The notes under the pieces are model-generated. The model was given only the letters and a program-made list of their open reading frames with translations, was not told the origin of the DNA and did not search any database. Source: Beroe forskalii (taxonomy: Eukaryota; Ctenophora; Nuda; Beroida; Beroidae). From it: a DNA stretch of 64,000 nucleotides. The stretch covers positions 372,001 through 436,000 of the forward strand of contig WFMF01000014.1 of the NCBI GenBank assembly GCA_011033025.1, written 5' to 3'. Both the position numbers and the translations under genes were made by a program. Of this stretch, positions 1 to 11,442 are shown piece by piece (position 1 is the first letter of the stretch; each line of letters starts with the position of its first letter).

Positions 1-391
1 TCAAAAGCAGACAAAACGGATTTTGATTGATTGCAAATCTGCTTACTGCACCACTAAGGGCTTTTCAAATGTATATGAAAAAATATAACAATATATAATA
101 AAAGGTCCTTTCACAGGACACAGCACACCAATGAAAAGATAAAAGGATGGCTGAAAGTGAAACTCAGCTAAAACAGTCTGTAGATTCCAAATGATTGTGA
201 GGACTATACAGCCCTGTGTACTCACAACTGGGGGCTAGCAATTACCAAAATGTAATATCAACATATAAGATAATGATATAAATAAAATACAGTTATAACT
301 GCAACTCCACAGTCCACACAAAGGTAGAAATTGATGACTGTCCCCCCTTTGTCAAAAATTAGACATGCCCAATTATGCATCTCTCCTATCC

Positions 392-887
392 TCAATGTCC
401 CCTTCTGTCCTTGTCCACAGTATCAACAACCCCCTCCCTTATGACGTGAGCTCTGTCAGGTTGCTCAGCACAGTGTCTTCGAAGTTCCACCATACAGTCC
501 TTGTGCTCCCTCCTCTGCATCAAAGTCCGACCAGGGCAGATAAACAATTACTTGAACAACTCTGTCTTCTTCAGCAAATCCATCTTCCTCCTCATACCAG
601 CAGCCACTGTCCCAGTGCTTATCAGCTTCACGAGCCTGGGTCTGATGCACCCTCCCTCACTCTCCCAATTTTTATGCTTCAAATGATGGCTTTTCGCCCA
701 TAGCATCCAGCATTTCATTGACCCAGCCCTTTACGTCTTCATCTGTTGATTCAGTCAGTCCAAACACTACCAAATTCTTCTCCCTCTGCCCAGCCTCTGA
801 TGCAAAAAAGGACAAGACGAACATGCCGTTTTGTGCGTTTTTCTCACTCACATAAAGCCTAAAGGGGTCCAAATTTTTGTCTATCAA
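392..887 (-). pseudogene. LINE ORF1-like (RRM-type/gag-like) fragment in copy A1
   Basis: Read on the minus strand, this encodes the same peptide as 20209-20706: an EKNLVVFGLTES strand typical of LINE ORF1 proteins, then KIGRVREGTSRPRLVKL and a basic REHKDCMLELRRHC region. It is broken by a stop after PSFEA and by another after KKTELFK. Here one A is also missing from the A-run after the first stop, giving a frameshift relative to the other copies. This is a dead fragment carried inside family A. The resemblance is to ORF1 of CR1/Jockey-like elements; the assignment rests on motif pattern only. Confidence 0.6.
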
Positions 888-3800
888 TGCTTCAATGCTC
901 CAATACCTAAACTGTGATACTCAGGATTCCGGAGTCTTGCGTGGCCCATAACGGACAGGTTTGTAGTATACCCATACACCTTTATAGATAAGACATTGGA
1001 TGGGATTTATAAATTTTATCTACTACATAACGGACAGGTCTGTTTTGTCCCAAAAATAAGTTAAAAAAGTTAAAACAGACACAGACACTGACATCCCCCT
1101 TTGCACACTTTTTTACGCACGTACATACTTTTTCACACACGTACACATTTTTTAGCTTGTTTTTCATTCTTTTTACACTCCTTTTTAACACTTATAACTT
1201 TTTACACACATACCCACTTTTTTACACACTCACACACTTTCGTTGACAAGTAGCTCTCCAGATTGATATTGAGATATATTAATGAAGGAATTTTGTTTGG
1301 GAGTTATTTGTCGACTTTTGGAAAGATTATCTTACACCAACGCAAATAATTTGGCTTAAGATTCGTCCAGATAGTTAATCATGACCTATAACTCAGTATT
1401 TTTCAGATTTGAAGTTACATTTGTACTTGGATATTCTCCTGTTCCACCGATAGTACAGGTAATGATATTTTTCTGTTTTGAAGTGCTTCACAGTTCGACT
1501 CTTGATACTCATAATTGACAACAAAAAACTTAGAACGAGAGCATCATAATCAGCAACCTCACATGAATTCATTGAATACAAAAGTCTGATTTTTATGTCA
1601 ATTCAGTCCCAACTTCCCGTCCATGCTCCATAACTTAAAACTATAAATCTACAGTTGATTTATTGGATGCAAACACTATCATGAGTTGGTGATTTAAGAG
1701 CATCGCTTTGATTGAGAGATGTATTTTTCCATTACTTAGATTGATTAATAAACTAATTGGTCTTTTTCAGGTTGAGACTGGAGAACCAATTTAAAGTGGC
1801 TAATTGCTTCGGATGATATCACACGACAGTTACTCCTGTTAAATGGTATGTAGTTCTGCCCTATGGCATACTGTAAAATTTCAACATTTATTCAAATTAA
1901 CAGTTGAAAAAGCAATCTGATAAGACATTGGACTGAGTTATAAGCTAGTATAGCACTTTACTCCGATCGTTCGAAATCGACCGGTCTATGTACATGAACG
2001 TCGGCGGCGGGGGGGGGGAAGGGGAAACGAATGATCGATTTTTTGATATCTAAATCCTTGACATGGTCCAATCGTGATCTTAAAGTTTTTTGAATCCTAT
2101 GCACCGTTTCTTGAAACCTCATCAACGTTTTTTACACAGAGTGTAACCGCACTAAAACTCATTAGAAAAATTATAGTATATCATGAAACGAACAAAATAA
2201 TTTAAAGACTTGATATTTGCGGACCGTGAGAGATCCAACCTGTACTCAATTTTACATTGATAAGACATACTGTCTCCACTGTCTCCAATGTGCTTTTGTG
2301 AGATGAAATTTTGCCAGAGTGAGTGATCAGGTGATGTCCCATGGTCTCCATTGTTTCTTTGTTTAACGGATGTCTTTCTGTCTGATACCATCGTCCCTTT
2401 TCCGAAAAAGATTAGAAGATCTTTCCAAAAATAATCCAGATCATTTCGTGAGGGGCAAGTCCGCGGTACCAAACGACCGGTTACCATTTCCCATAAATTC
2501 CAGTTACGATTTCGGTTTCGGTTTGCTAAAGATGCCCGGTCAACCGGTATTTCGGTTTCGGTTCGGTTTACCGACCAATTTCTCTAAACGGTTAATTGCG
2601 AAATCAAAATATTAAGGTCAAGATTTCGGTTTCGGTTGGCCGAAAACGCCCGGTTAACCGATATTCGATTTTGGTTCGATTCGATCGTTTCCTAGCGTGA
2701 GGTCCTCCACTGGACAATAGTAGACCGGTAGGACTGTAGGTAAGAACGATCGTCGAACGATAGTGCTGAGGTACAGATTTCTGTGAAGTTTCTCTAAATA
2801 TAACACCATGCCATGCCATTACTCACTTTTTCGAGCTAGCCAAAATTCCATGAGCAAAATTTTCATAGCCCCAGTCTGCCCATTTCTGTTCAAAGAAACA
2901 TTTCTGGGCAGACTGGTCTTCTAGTGGTCCTCTAGTGTTTGAGGCTAAATTTTTCCAGTCTGATTCTCCTTTTGAGGCTATAAATTTTTTGAGAAAAACC
3001 TTGTCAGGGCCTAGGCCCCCCTAACATTTTTTATAGGTGGCCTTTCAAATTTATCCGTAAGGTCGCTAACAATTAATGATTGAGCACCATTGAAGCAAAC
3101 AATTCTACTGGCTTGGGCCACATTTCAACTCTCCAAACGTCTGGCTCCCGGGACTGGCCACCCCAAGGCCCAAACACCCGCCTTATTTTTTATTTCTATC
3201 TCTGTAGACCTTTTCATTTCAAGCCTTTTGTAAGAATTAAACTGAAAAGACGGAAAAATCCTATGTTGAGACTTCAATTCCATACTTCCATTAAGCTCCA
3301 AACATCTGGCTTCTGAGTGTTGCCGCTGCAAGACCCCCGCTTTGAAGAAGTTTCATTTTTATTTCTTTACACATTTCTCATATAGGGACCTAAGAACTTA
3401 CATCAAAATTAGACTGGGATGAGGGTAAAAGTTTTGAGACGGCAATTTTATTTGTTCCATATATCTGGTATCTGGGGGCTGCTGTCCACAAACTCCTGCC
3501 ATTGATTAGGCCGTGCATTTGACCTACATTTCAACATATCACTTTCGACCTAGGTATCAATTCCACATTGATTAAATGTTGGAAAGTTGGAATTACGACA
3601 TGAAATAGACGAATATGTCTTACACGATGAGGTGTTCTCCCGCTACATTAGTTCATATTGTCTATTTTCAGATGTTGCCAGTGATTGTGTGAGCAGACGG
3701 GTATTCCGGTATTGTTGAAGTTGAGCTAACGATACACTGATCCAGACAACCATGAGTATTTTTCTCCTATTGAAACCTTGAGCCTTGGTTTGGAATGCAG

Positions 3801-5310
3801 ATCCTTGAAAGTTGCGGTTGTATCGATTCTACTCGGAAAATAGGGACACTGACACTCCCCTTATAATTTGGTAGATTTTTAATCAAGTACACGGGTAGTG
3901 TGGTTCCGAACGATTTTTAAACAAAACTAATGCAGTTAAACATGGTGATTGGTGAGCATGTCAATTCTCTTTTATATGGGGTTATTTACTAGCAGCCCCG
4001 GTGGGCCTGCTTATTGCTAAAATACAGCTCACCATGGCACTACGGGCCGCCTCGTCTGCAAATTTCTACCAACGCGATATAAATCAAGTTAATACTTTTT
4101 ACCGCATCAAAAACAAATAAAAAATTCAACCACGGCGCTAGTTATGCAATTCAGGGATCAGAGTAGCAAGAAATTGGAATAAACCACTTTACATGTTACC
4201 AACGGGAATGCTTTTCATAATCTTCACATCAATTCCTACACAAATCCCTGGAGCTCCTCCTCTCACACAGCACTGAGCGTTGCCAAGCTCAGCATTTTGC
4301 AATCCACTCATTTTGCGTAGAATGCACGAGCAGTGAACTAGTTAATCCATAGCAACGACACCAATAATAAGCAACTTTAGCCTTAGTTTCTCTTGATAAT
4401 TTCTTAGCAAGGTTGTTTGTATACGGCGGCACAAACAGACATAATTATCGTGCAGTTTCACTTCGCTTTATATCAAAGTTTTAAGATGTTTATAGATCCT
4501 TATTCTCTGATTAACTTAGAATAAGTCTTTCAATTCAAATGTTCAATTTCTACACCTTATTGGCCTTTATTTAAGCCGGCCAATTTTAACCGGCAATATG
4601 GACAAACATCGAAATATTTTTGAATCATCTGACCGGCCCCTTGGACAAAAACTTTTCAAGCAGTTGCCAAAGCAAGGAATTTTTGCTCAAAATAGCCACG
4701 GAAACCAATTTAAAGTCAATGAATTGCATCAAAAATAAAATTCTCAGTCTTTCATCACGATTTAGATCGTTATCTACGTGTTTTATAACTACGTTATCTT
4801 AACACTGTATAAACCAAGTGATAAAAGATTTATTTAACGTAAATTAACTGGCGTTTTAACCTCCCTTTGGAAAAAATTACGGCCAATTAGGTAATAGGTA
4901 TTTAAAAACCTAGGCATCGGGATTTTCAAATATTTCAAATTGTTATGTTCATGAATAACATCATATTTCCAACTAAAATACGGCGTTTAATTTTATTTCT
5001 CTGTTCTTGTTACACCATTCATGAATTCTATATTTAGCAATTCCTCCTGGAACAACAGTCCTTCATCCCTCGAAAAATTGATTCTCTCTTTTTTACTAAA
5101 TCTAGTCTCGTATACAGACTTTTATGAATTTTAACGATACTGTTTCACAGCACGCTCCTCGCCTTGCTGTCATTTTCACTGGGAAATGCGGTTTGTGCCG
5201 GGCGCTCAATCGGTCGCAATTTTGGTGAAAAATGGGTCAAAATCAGAAAAACTGTAATGCGCGAAGTTATATTGTTGAAAAATACCGCGCTAAGCCGCGC
5301 GCAGCATTTT

Positions 5311-5472
5311 GGCCCTTTTGGAACACGAATATGTTCCAAAAGTGCCAATTTGGCCCTTTTGGAACACGAAGCTATTCCAAAAGGGCCATCTTTGGCCCTT
5401 TTGGAACACGAAGCTATTCCAAAAGGGCCAATTTGGCCCTTTTGGAACACGGATACTGTTCCAAAAGGGCCA
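5311..5472. repeat. Palindromic GGCCCTTTTGGAACA array (copy A1)
   Basis: Four tandem units of about 41 bp. Each unit is itself an inverted repeat: GGCCCTTTTGGAACA, a short variable centre, then a TTCCAAAAGGGCC arm. It is flanked on the right by an 11-bp tandem GGTATCGAATA. Such an array can fold into a series of hairpins. Both strands are open in several frames only because the units are palindromic, so no protein is proposed. The same array sits at the inner end of copies at 15447-15603 and 55262-55423. Confidence 0.9.
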
Positions 5473-5549
5473 AACGAAAAAATAGGTATCGAATAGGTAT
5501 CGAATAGGTATCAAATAGTAAATATTCCATATTATGACTATTTTCAATT

Positions 5550-5925
5550 TGGCCCTTTTAGAACACCGTACGTGGTGCTATAGCTAAGCTAAGCGCAGAT
5601 ACGTTCACTTAGTTTTGCTTTGCTTATAACTTTATGCTGTCAGCAACAATGTTGTGCAGTGCAGAAAGCAATAAAGCATTTTCTAATCGAGATGTTCAAA
5701 AATCTATGTTTTAGTTTTATTTGTATAATGATTAATCATAAAACCTTGTGAGGCGTTGACTGACCCCCTCGCGCCGCGTCACGTCGGACTTAAATGATAC
5801 CCAGGTGCCTCTGTTTACTGCGCGCGCGCGCTTGTCGTACGTTGTAGGATGTTATTGCCAGGCGTTGCCTGGCCCCCTCGCGCGCGCGAAGCGCGCGCGC
5901 CCGACTGGGGCAGGCAACGTGGTAT
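5550..5925. other. GC-rich spacer with palindromic element ends
   Basis: No gene seen. It begins with half of a further GGCCCTTTT unit, then AT-rich sequence, then CG-rich DNA with runs of CGCG. Near 5842 it holds GTAGGATGTTATTG followed by the near-palindrome CCAGGCGTTGCCTGG. A similar sequence in reverse, CCAGGAAACGCCTGG, is found at about 15335, and variants with CAGACGTTGTCTG occur at about 15285. I read these as ends of small GC-rich inverted-repeat elements. Confidence 0.5.
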
Positions 5926-6164
5926 GTCTCCCATATAAACGGCTCTGAGTGACGTCACAGATCTAAACGTCAATTTTTCTGTATCCTAAACCTAACCATA
6001 GCCCTAACCAAAACCCTAACCTTAATCCTAACCCCAACCCTAACAAATCCTGACCCTAACCATAACCCTAACCCTAGTCCTTAAAGCGCTTGGTGCGCTT
6101 AATTATATTTTTCTGAGTGACGTCATTGTCATAGATAATGAAAGCTCCCGTTTACATGGGAGAC
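5926..6164. mobile_element. MITE-like element with internal telomere-like CCCTAA repeats
   Basis: The ends form an inverted repeat: GTCTCCCATATAAACGG at 5926 and CCGTTTACATGGGAGAC ending at 6164. Just inside each end is CTGAGTGACGTCA in direct orientation. The interior at about 5985-6090 is a run of degenerate CCCTAA and CCTAACC units, the vertebrate- and metazoan-type telomere motif. There is no coding capacity. Length and ends suggest a small non-autonomous DNA element that has taken up telomeric-type repeats. The alternative is an interstitial telomere patch flanked by chance inverted repeats. Confidence 0.55.
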
Positions 6165-6183
6165 TGACCGGCAACGTCTGGCA

Positions 6184-6675
6184 AGGATGTTACCCTACCC
6201 TCCGCCGCGCACGCAAGGTTTTCCGCGGGGAGTATGCAACACGACCCTCCAAACCTCCGAGTGTTGCGCGCAGGGATGGGAGAAATCCATCAAGTCGTAC
6301 GATGTATGACCCGCTGACGCCAGCCGAGAATCAGCGCCGCGCGCGGCGTTCCTAAGCCCGCATAGGTGTGTGTACGCGCGCGCGCAACGCAGACAAGAAT
6401 ATACGTGTTTAGCAACGCGCGGCGTTGATTCTCGAGAGGGCTGTCTAACAAGAACGTAGCGAAATTAAAGGTGCCGCGCGCGTAGAACTAGGGATTTGGT
6501 TAGAGCAAACGAGGGTCTTTCATTCAACAACAAACAATTGTTTCGCAACACCTCTCGACGGACGTTGCCCCGTCTATTTCTTCTGACTGGATGGCTATCA
6601 ATACCGGGCGAGGTTGCAAAGTGACGTCCAAATGTGGAACGTTGCGCCGCGCGCGAGGGTAGGGTAACATCCTAC
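6184..6675. mobile_element. GC-rich TIR element (GTTACCCTACCCTC ends)
   Basis: The left end reads AGGATGTTACCCTACCCTC and the right end, at about 6655-6675, is its reverse complement GAGGGTAGGGTAACATCCT. The interior is rich in CGCG and contains no open frame of note. The left 100 bp recur almost exactly at 38583-38690, and a degraded version lies at about 11288-11345. This indicates a dispersed non-autonomous element family. The superfamily is unknown. Confidence 0.65.
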
Positions 6676-7452
6676 GACAACACCTCTGGTTTAAGGAATA
6701 CTGTTAACATGAACAAACCATTACCCATTAATTATTTAAAAAATAATTCTCATATTATATTTTTGATTAATTGAATAATTGATCATTTCATTGCATTATT
6801 GTAACACAAAAATCTCAAATATGATATCAAACCCACTTACTTTAAACTGCTATTGAACTGCCTGTTGCAAGAAAATATCTCTTGTTCAGGAACTCCAAAA
6901 AAGTTTGACAGTGACACACCATTCTCAGTTAGTACATTAATTATTCTTGTATTGTTATCTTACATGTTTATTTATTCCTTCACAATATCAATTATCATGA
7001 TCAAGTGAAAGAATTAGCTCAGTGTTGATATTGAATGGAATGAATTTAACAATTTCACAATTCACACAACTGCACAAATCTACTGACAGTTTCGGAATTT
7101 AAGATTTTGTATTCATAGACAGATGTATTGAGGTCAGGCTGTACAACATGACATAACATAATTATTTGGTTGTAACTTGTAGTTTGTAGTATACATGAAA
7201 ATTTCTTATGATTTTAATTGTAAGGTTGTATGAAGTTATTGCCCACAGGATTTTCTTTTTGGACAAGTTTTAAAGGTTTGCTTCAGGATAACCTTTTTCA
7301 GAGACTTAACATATAGCATACCTGTTGGACACATGAATTAAATGGTCTCTTAGTTTTTTTAATCCTCAATAAAAAATCAGCTGTAATTGGTAACCAAGGC
7401 TGCAGTTCTTGTTACACCAATAACCACTGGCCTTTCCAGATTGGAATGAGAC
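6676..7452. other. AT-rich upstream region of ferrochelatase
   Basis: Unique-looking AT-rich sequence with no repeat shared elsewhere in the window and no open frame of note. It presumably contains the promoter and 5' untranslated region of the gene that starts at 7453. An in-frame TGA at 7447-7449 lies just before the ATG, so the reading frame cannot extend upstream without a splice site. I could not identify a convincing TATA box or initiator. Confidence 0.4.
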
Positions 7453-8664
7453 ATGCTGAGGAGAATTTGTACCAACTCAACTTCTAAACCTAATGTTGGG
7501 GTTTTAATGCTCAATCTTGGTGGACCAGAAAACTCAGCTGCTGTGCATCCCTTTCTACTCCGCTTATTTTCAGACAGAGACCTCATACCCCTTCCATTTT
7601 TACAAGGTGGGAAGCATAATTTACTTCCTAGATATATTGCCAAGCGCAGAACACCTAAGATAATTGATCAGTACAATAAGATTGGTGGTGGATCTCCCAT
7701 CAAGATGTGGACTGAGGCTCAAGGCAGTGCCATGGTTAAAAGGGTGCAAGAGTTATGTCCAGATATTAATTTGAGTTATTACATTGGGTTCCGATATGCT
7801 GAACCCCTAACAGAAGATACTCTTGATCAAATGGATGCTGATGGAATTGATCACTGCATTGCTTTCACACAGTATCCTCAATATAGCTGTTCTACTAGTG
7901 GAAGCAGTTTTAATGGCATTTATAGACACTTGATCAAACGCCAAAAAGAAGGGAGGCCAATTAACATGACAATTTCTGCAATTGATAGGTGGTCTACAGC
8001 TCCACTCCTCATTCAATCATTCAAAGAATTGATACTGAAACAACTAGAAAAACTAGATCCAAAAGAAAGACAAAAGGCAGTTCTTTTATTTTCAGCCCAT
8101 TCTTTACCAATGAAAGTTGTTAACAGAGGTGATCCATACCCACAAGAAGTTTCAGCTACTGTTGAAAGAGTTATGGAGGAGCTTGATTTTTGCAATCCTT
8201 ACAGATTGGTTTGGCAAAGTAAGGTGGGGCCCTCTGCATGGCTTGGTGCACCCACAGATGATGCTATCAAAGGACTTATTAAGAATGGTAATAAAACTAT
8301 TATAATGGTACCAATAGCCTTCACTTCTGATCACATTGAAACATTGTTTGAGATGGACATTGAATATGGAGAAGATATGAAGAAAGAATATCCAGATGCA
8401 AATATATTGCGCTGTGAATCACTGAATGTTCACCCTTCTTTCATAGAATGTCTTTCTCAATTGGTGGTTGAGCACCTTCAATCAGATGGTAAAACTGTGC
8501 CACAGATGGGACTGCGCTGCCCCATGTGCACTAACCCAACATGTGGCCCAATGAGAGGGTTTTTCTCTTCGCGTGAACTTCCTGATGCCATACAGTCATC
8601 ATGCCAAGCAAGCATAGAGGAGGTTAATGAAGTGGATGATTTGATGTCTATTGCCTCAGTTTAG
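7453..8664 (+). CDS. FECH: Ferrochelatase, mitochondrial (single exon)
   Basis: This 403-residue protein catalyses the last step of heme synthesis, insertion of Fe2+ into protoporphyrin IX, at the matrix side of the mitochondrial inner membrane. Visible family signatures: LNLGGP near the N terminus, IAKRRTPKI, IGGGSPIK, YYIGFRY, FTQYPQYSCSTSGSS, the catalytic-histidine motif SAHSLPM, NRGDPYPQEVSATV, YRLVWQSKVGP and FTSDHIETLFEMDIEY. The C-terminal CPMCTNPTC supplies three cysteines that, with the Cys of YSCST, match the four [2Fe-2S] ligands of animal ferrochelatase. Length is close to the roughly 420 of animal homologues. The short N-terminal MLRRICTNSTS is basic and hydroxylated, as expected of a mitochondrial presequence. 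The frame is intact and without introns, unlike the other two host genes here. It lies inside a 21-kb inverted repeat. Confidence 0.97.
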   Translation: MLRRICTNSTSKPNVGVLMLNLGGPENSAAVHPFLLRLFSDRDLIPLPFLQGGKHNLLPRYIAKRRTPKIIDQYNKIGGGSPIKMWTEAQGSAMVKRVQELCPDINLSYYIGFRYAEPLTEDTLDQMDADGIDHCIAFTQYPQYSCSTSGSSFNGIYRHLIKRQKEGRPINMTISAIDRWSTAPLLIQSFKELILKQLEKLDPKERQKAVLLFSAHSLPMKVVNRGDPYPQEVSATVERVMEELDFCNPYRLVWQSKVGPSAWLGAPTDDAIKGLIKNGNKTIIMVPIAFTSDHIETLFEMDIEYGEDMKKEYPDANILRCESLNVHPSFIECLSQLVVEHLQSDGKTVPQMGLRCPMCTNPTCGPMRGFFSSRELPDAIQSSCQASIEEVNEVDDLMSIASV

Positions 8665-9064
8665 ATAGGTACTTTGAACTTATATTAAATGTATGTGTGC
8701 TCACTGCTCATTGCTTGAAAACAGCATGTCAAAAGGTAGGCCGAAAGGACTGGTGAAAGAACTCAGCATTCCCCTCAACCCTTTTGGTTATTTTTCTGGT
8801 TATGAACTATCTCTCCCTCATCTATGCTGAGGACTGGTACTATACCTATAATGTACTTATAAAGCCATTTGCCCAGCCTTTTTAACCTATCCTTTTAACT
8901 TAAGTCTGTTCTGTCATCAAAGGTTTGCATTTGGCCAATGAGCTCACATACCTAACAGTTGATATGAAAAAATTGTATATTTACTATAAAAATACTTTTG
9001 TGAAATGCATTTATACTTTTTTCATGTGACCCTCTTACAATTTCAATAAATAATGTAAATTAAA
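8665..9064 (+). terminator. 3' UTR and poly(A) signal of ferrochelatase
   Basis: After the stop codon there are about 380 bases of AT-rich non-coding sequence ending with AATAAA at 9045-9050. A GT/T-rich stretch (gtttctgtgttttattt) begins about 20 bases further on, a normal layout for a metazoan cleavage and polyadenylation site. No genomic poly-A run follows, so there is no direct sign of a recent processed copy. Confidence 0.7.
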
Positions 9065-9257
9065 AGAAGTTTCTGTGTTTTATTTCTTACCTATATTGAT
9101 TCTAATTGATTTTAATGTCTGCCCCATTTTATCCTAGATTGCCCTTCATGTTCATCTATCCATGTTTCATTTATTTTACCAGTTACAGTACATGCAAATA
9201 GAATTGCTATGTTCGCTGTTATTGTCATACTCTTGTGCTGCATGTGTATCTTTGATA

Positions 9258-10743
9258 GTGTGACACTGTGTCAAACATAGTGATGCAGTTCATGCTGTAG
9301 ATTATAGTTTGACACTGTGTCAAATGTTATATTGTGATGCGGTTCATTGTTGCAGTAGTTTGGCACTGTCAAAATAGTGATGCGGTTCATGATAAGATGA
9401 TAATGAGACACTGTCAAACATAGTGATGCTGCATTTGGTTGTGTGACACTGTCAAAGATAGTGATGCAGGCTCATGGTAGTGTGACACTGTGTCAAACAA
9501 AGTGCTGCGGTTCATGGTAGTGTGACACAGTGTCGAACATAGTGCTACGGTTAATGATAATGTGTCAAACATAGTGCTGCAGTTCATGGTAGTGTGACAC
9601 TGTGTCAAACAGTGCCACAGTTCATGGTGTAGTGTGACACTGTGTCAACCATAGTGCTGCAGTTCATGGTAGTGTGACACTGTGTCAAACAAAGTGTTGG
9701 GGTTCATGGTAGTGTGACACTGTGTCAAACATAGTGCTGCAGTTCATGGTAGTGTGACACTGTGTCAAACATAGTGCTGCGGTTCATGGTAGTGTGACAC
9801 TGTGTCAAACATAGTGTTGCGGTTCATGGTAGTGTGACACTGTGTCAAACATAGTGCTGCGGCTCATGGTAGTGTGACACTGTGTCAAATGAAGTGCTGC
9901 GGTTAATGATAATGTGTCAACCATAGTGCTGTGGTTCATGATAGTGTGACACTGTGTCAAACATAGTGCTGCGGTTCATGGTAGTGTGACACTGTGTCAA
10001 ACATAGTGCTGCGGTTCATGGTAATGTGACACTGTGTCAAACAAAGTGCTGCGGTTCATGGTAGTGTGACACTGTGTCAAACAAAGTGCTGTGGTCCATG
10101 GTAGTGTGACACTGTGTCAAACATAGTGCTGCGGTTGATGGTAGTGTGACACTGTGTCAAATGAAGTGCTGCGGTTAATGATAATGTGTCAACCATAGTG
10201 CTGTGGTTCATGATAATGTGACACTTGTGTCAAACATAGTGCTGCAGTTCATGGTAGTGTGACACTGTGTCAAACAGAGTGATGCAGTTCATGGTAGTGT
10301 GACACTGTGTCAAACAGAGTGATGCGGTTCATGGTAGTGTGACACTTCGTCAAACAGAGTGATGCAGTTCATGGTAGTGTGACACTGTGTCAAACATAGT
10401 GCTGCGGTTCATGGTAGTGTGACACTGTGTCAACCATAGTGCTGCAGTTCATGGTAGTGTGACACTTTGTCGAACAGAGTGCTACGGTTCATGGTTGTGT
10501 GACACTGTGTCAAACGTAGTGCTGCAGTTCATGGTAGTGTGACACTGTGTCAAACATAGTGCTGCGGTTCATGGTTGTGTGACACTGTGCCAAACGTAGT
10601 GCTGCAGTTCATGGAAGTGTGACACTTTGTCAAACACAGTGTTGGGGTCCATGGTTGTGTGACACTGTGTCGAACAAAGTGCTGCAGTTCATGGTAGTGT
10701 GACACTGTGTCAAATGAAGTGCTACGGTTAATCATAATGTGTC
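9258..10743. repeat. 40-bp satellite array, main block
   Basis: Tandem copies of a 40-bp unit containing TGACACTGTGTCA, then AAACATAGTGCTGCGG, then TTCATGGTAG. The spacing is exactly 40 in the well-kept part (for example 9721-9860) and degenerates at the left edge. The TGACACTGTGTCA core is a perfect 13-bp palindrome in each unit. A longer higher-order variation is visible: units with ATGATAATGTGTCAACC recur at intervals. No coding function is proposed; small open frames on the minus strand are by-products of a repeat unit that lacks stops in some frames. Confidence 0.95.
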
Positions 10744-11442
10744 AACCATAGGGCTATATACTGGGTGAACTGCAGTTCATATGAAGTCGCCGCGCACTTC
10801 ATATGAACTCATATGAATTCATATGAATTCATATGAATGCGTTTACCAGTTCAATAAATTTTTATATGAATGAACTCATATGAACTACATGAATTCATAT
10901 GAACTTCATATGAACTCCACCAAGTTCATATGAACTTCATATGAATTCATATGAATTCATTAAACACGGATGAACTAGTTCACCAAAATTTAGTGAACTG
11001 AGATGCATATGAATTCATATGAATGAACTAGTTCATTCATATGAACTGCGTTGAACTGGAGTTCACCTGAATTCATTGAACTGCGTTGAACTACGTTGAA
11101 CTGCGTTGAACTGCGTTGAACTGCGTTGAACTGCGTTGAACTGCGTTGAACTGCGTTGAACTGGAGTTCACCTGAGTTCATTTGAGTTCACCTTAGTTCA
11201 TGTCACTCAATAAGAATAACATATGTTATTTTGGAAAACTTAGCTTTGCAACAGAATAGACCTAAACGACTGTATGTAACTGTTAGTGTTACCCTACCCT
11301 CCACTGCGAGCACTTATTTTACGCAACACGTCCTTCCAAATTTCCAATTCCATTAGCTCATTAGGAATGAGAAAATAATAATGTAGATAGAAATGTTATC
11401 TGACAGCGGAGGTAGTCAATGACTTGACTCAATGACTGGACT

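Larger units (their letters stand above)
1..5549 (-). repeat. Family A long repeat, copy A1 (cut by window edge)
   Basis: This whole stretch is nearly identical to the reverse complement of 15378-21098; the first 220 bases align with about 98% identity to 20880-21098. It is also similar in direct orientation to 49895-55493. Homology stops sharply at the inner end just after gactattttcaa near 5547. The outer end lies beyond the window, because the other copies continue. Contents from outside inward: an ORF1-like pseudogene, GTGTG/ACACAC low-complexity DNA, a poly-G tract near 2010, a TTTCGGTTTCGG-rich block at 2500-2700, and a palindromic array at 5311-5472. Compared with copy A2, this copy lacks about 300 bp around 2900-2960. 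No intact gene is present. I infer an old, long, mobile or segmentally duplicated repeat, not host coding DNA. Confidence 0.85.

Noticed and set aside
365..703. 112-codon frame antisense to the ORF1-like fragment
   Set aside because: It is the complementary strand of a recognisable ORF1-like peptide, and the motif evidence lies on the other strand.
982..1191. Lys/Cys/Val-rich 69-codon frame (also at 58705-58914)
   Set aside because: It comes from a GTGTG/AAAAAG low-complexity tract within family A; sequence bias explains it.
5145..5547. Frames on both strands with repeated FGTRSYSKRA or FGIASCSKRA peptides that resemble a neuropeptide precursor with KR cleavage sites
   Set aside because: The peptides are a by-product of the palindromic GGCCCTTTTGGAACA array, appear on both strands, and change frame between copies. 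There is no signal peptide, and they sit in a non-coding repeat.
5985..6090. A true chromosome end
   Set aside because: The CCCTAA units are degenerate, only about 100 bp long, flanked by inverted repeats and by ordinary sequence on both sides.
9414..10735. Minus-strand frames with CHTTMNCSTMFDTVSH-like repeats
   Set aside because: They follow the 40-bp satellite and have no constant frame, because 40 is not a multiple of three.
9258..10743. CRISPR array
   Set aside because: The units are contiguous tandem repeats with no unique spacers, and the DNA is eukaryotic.
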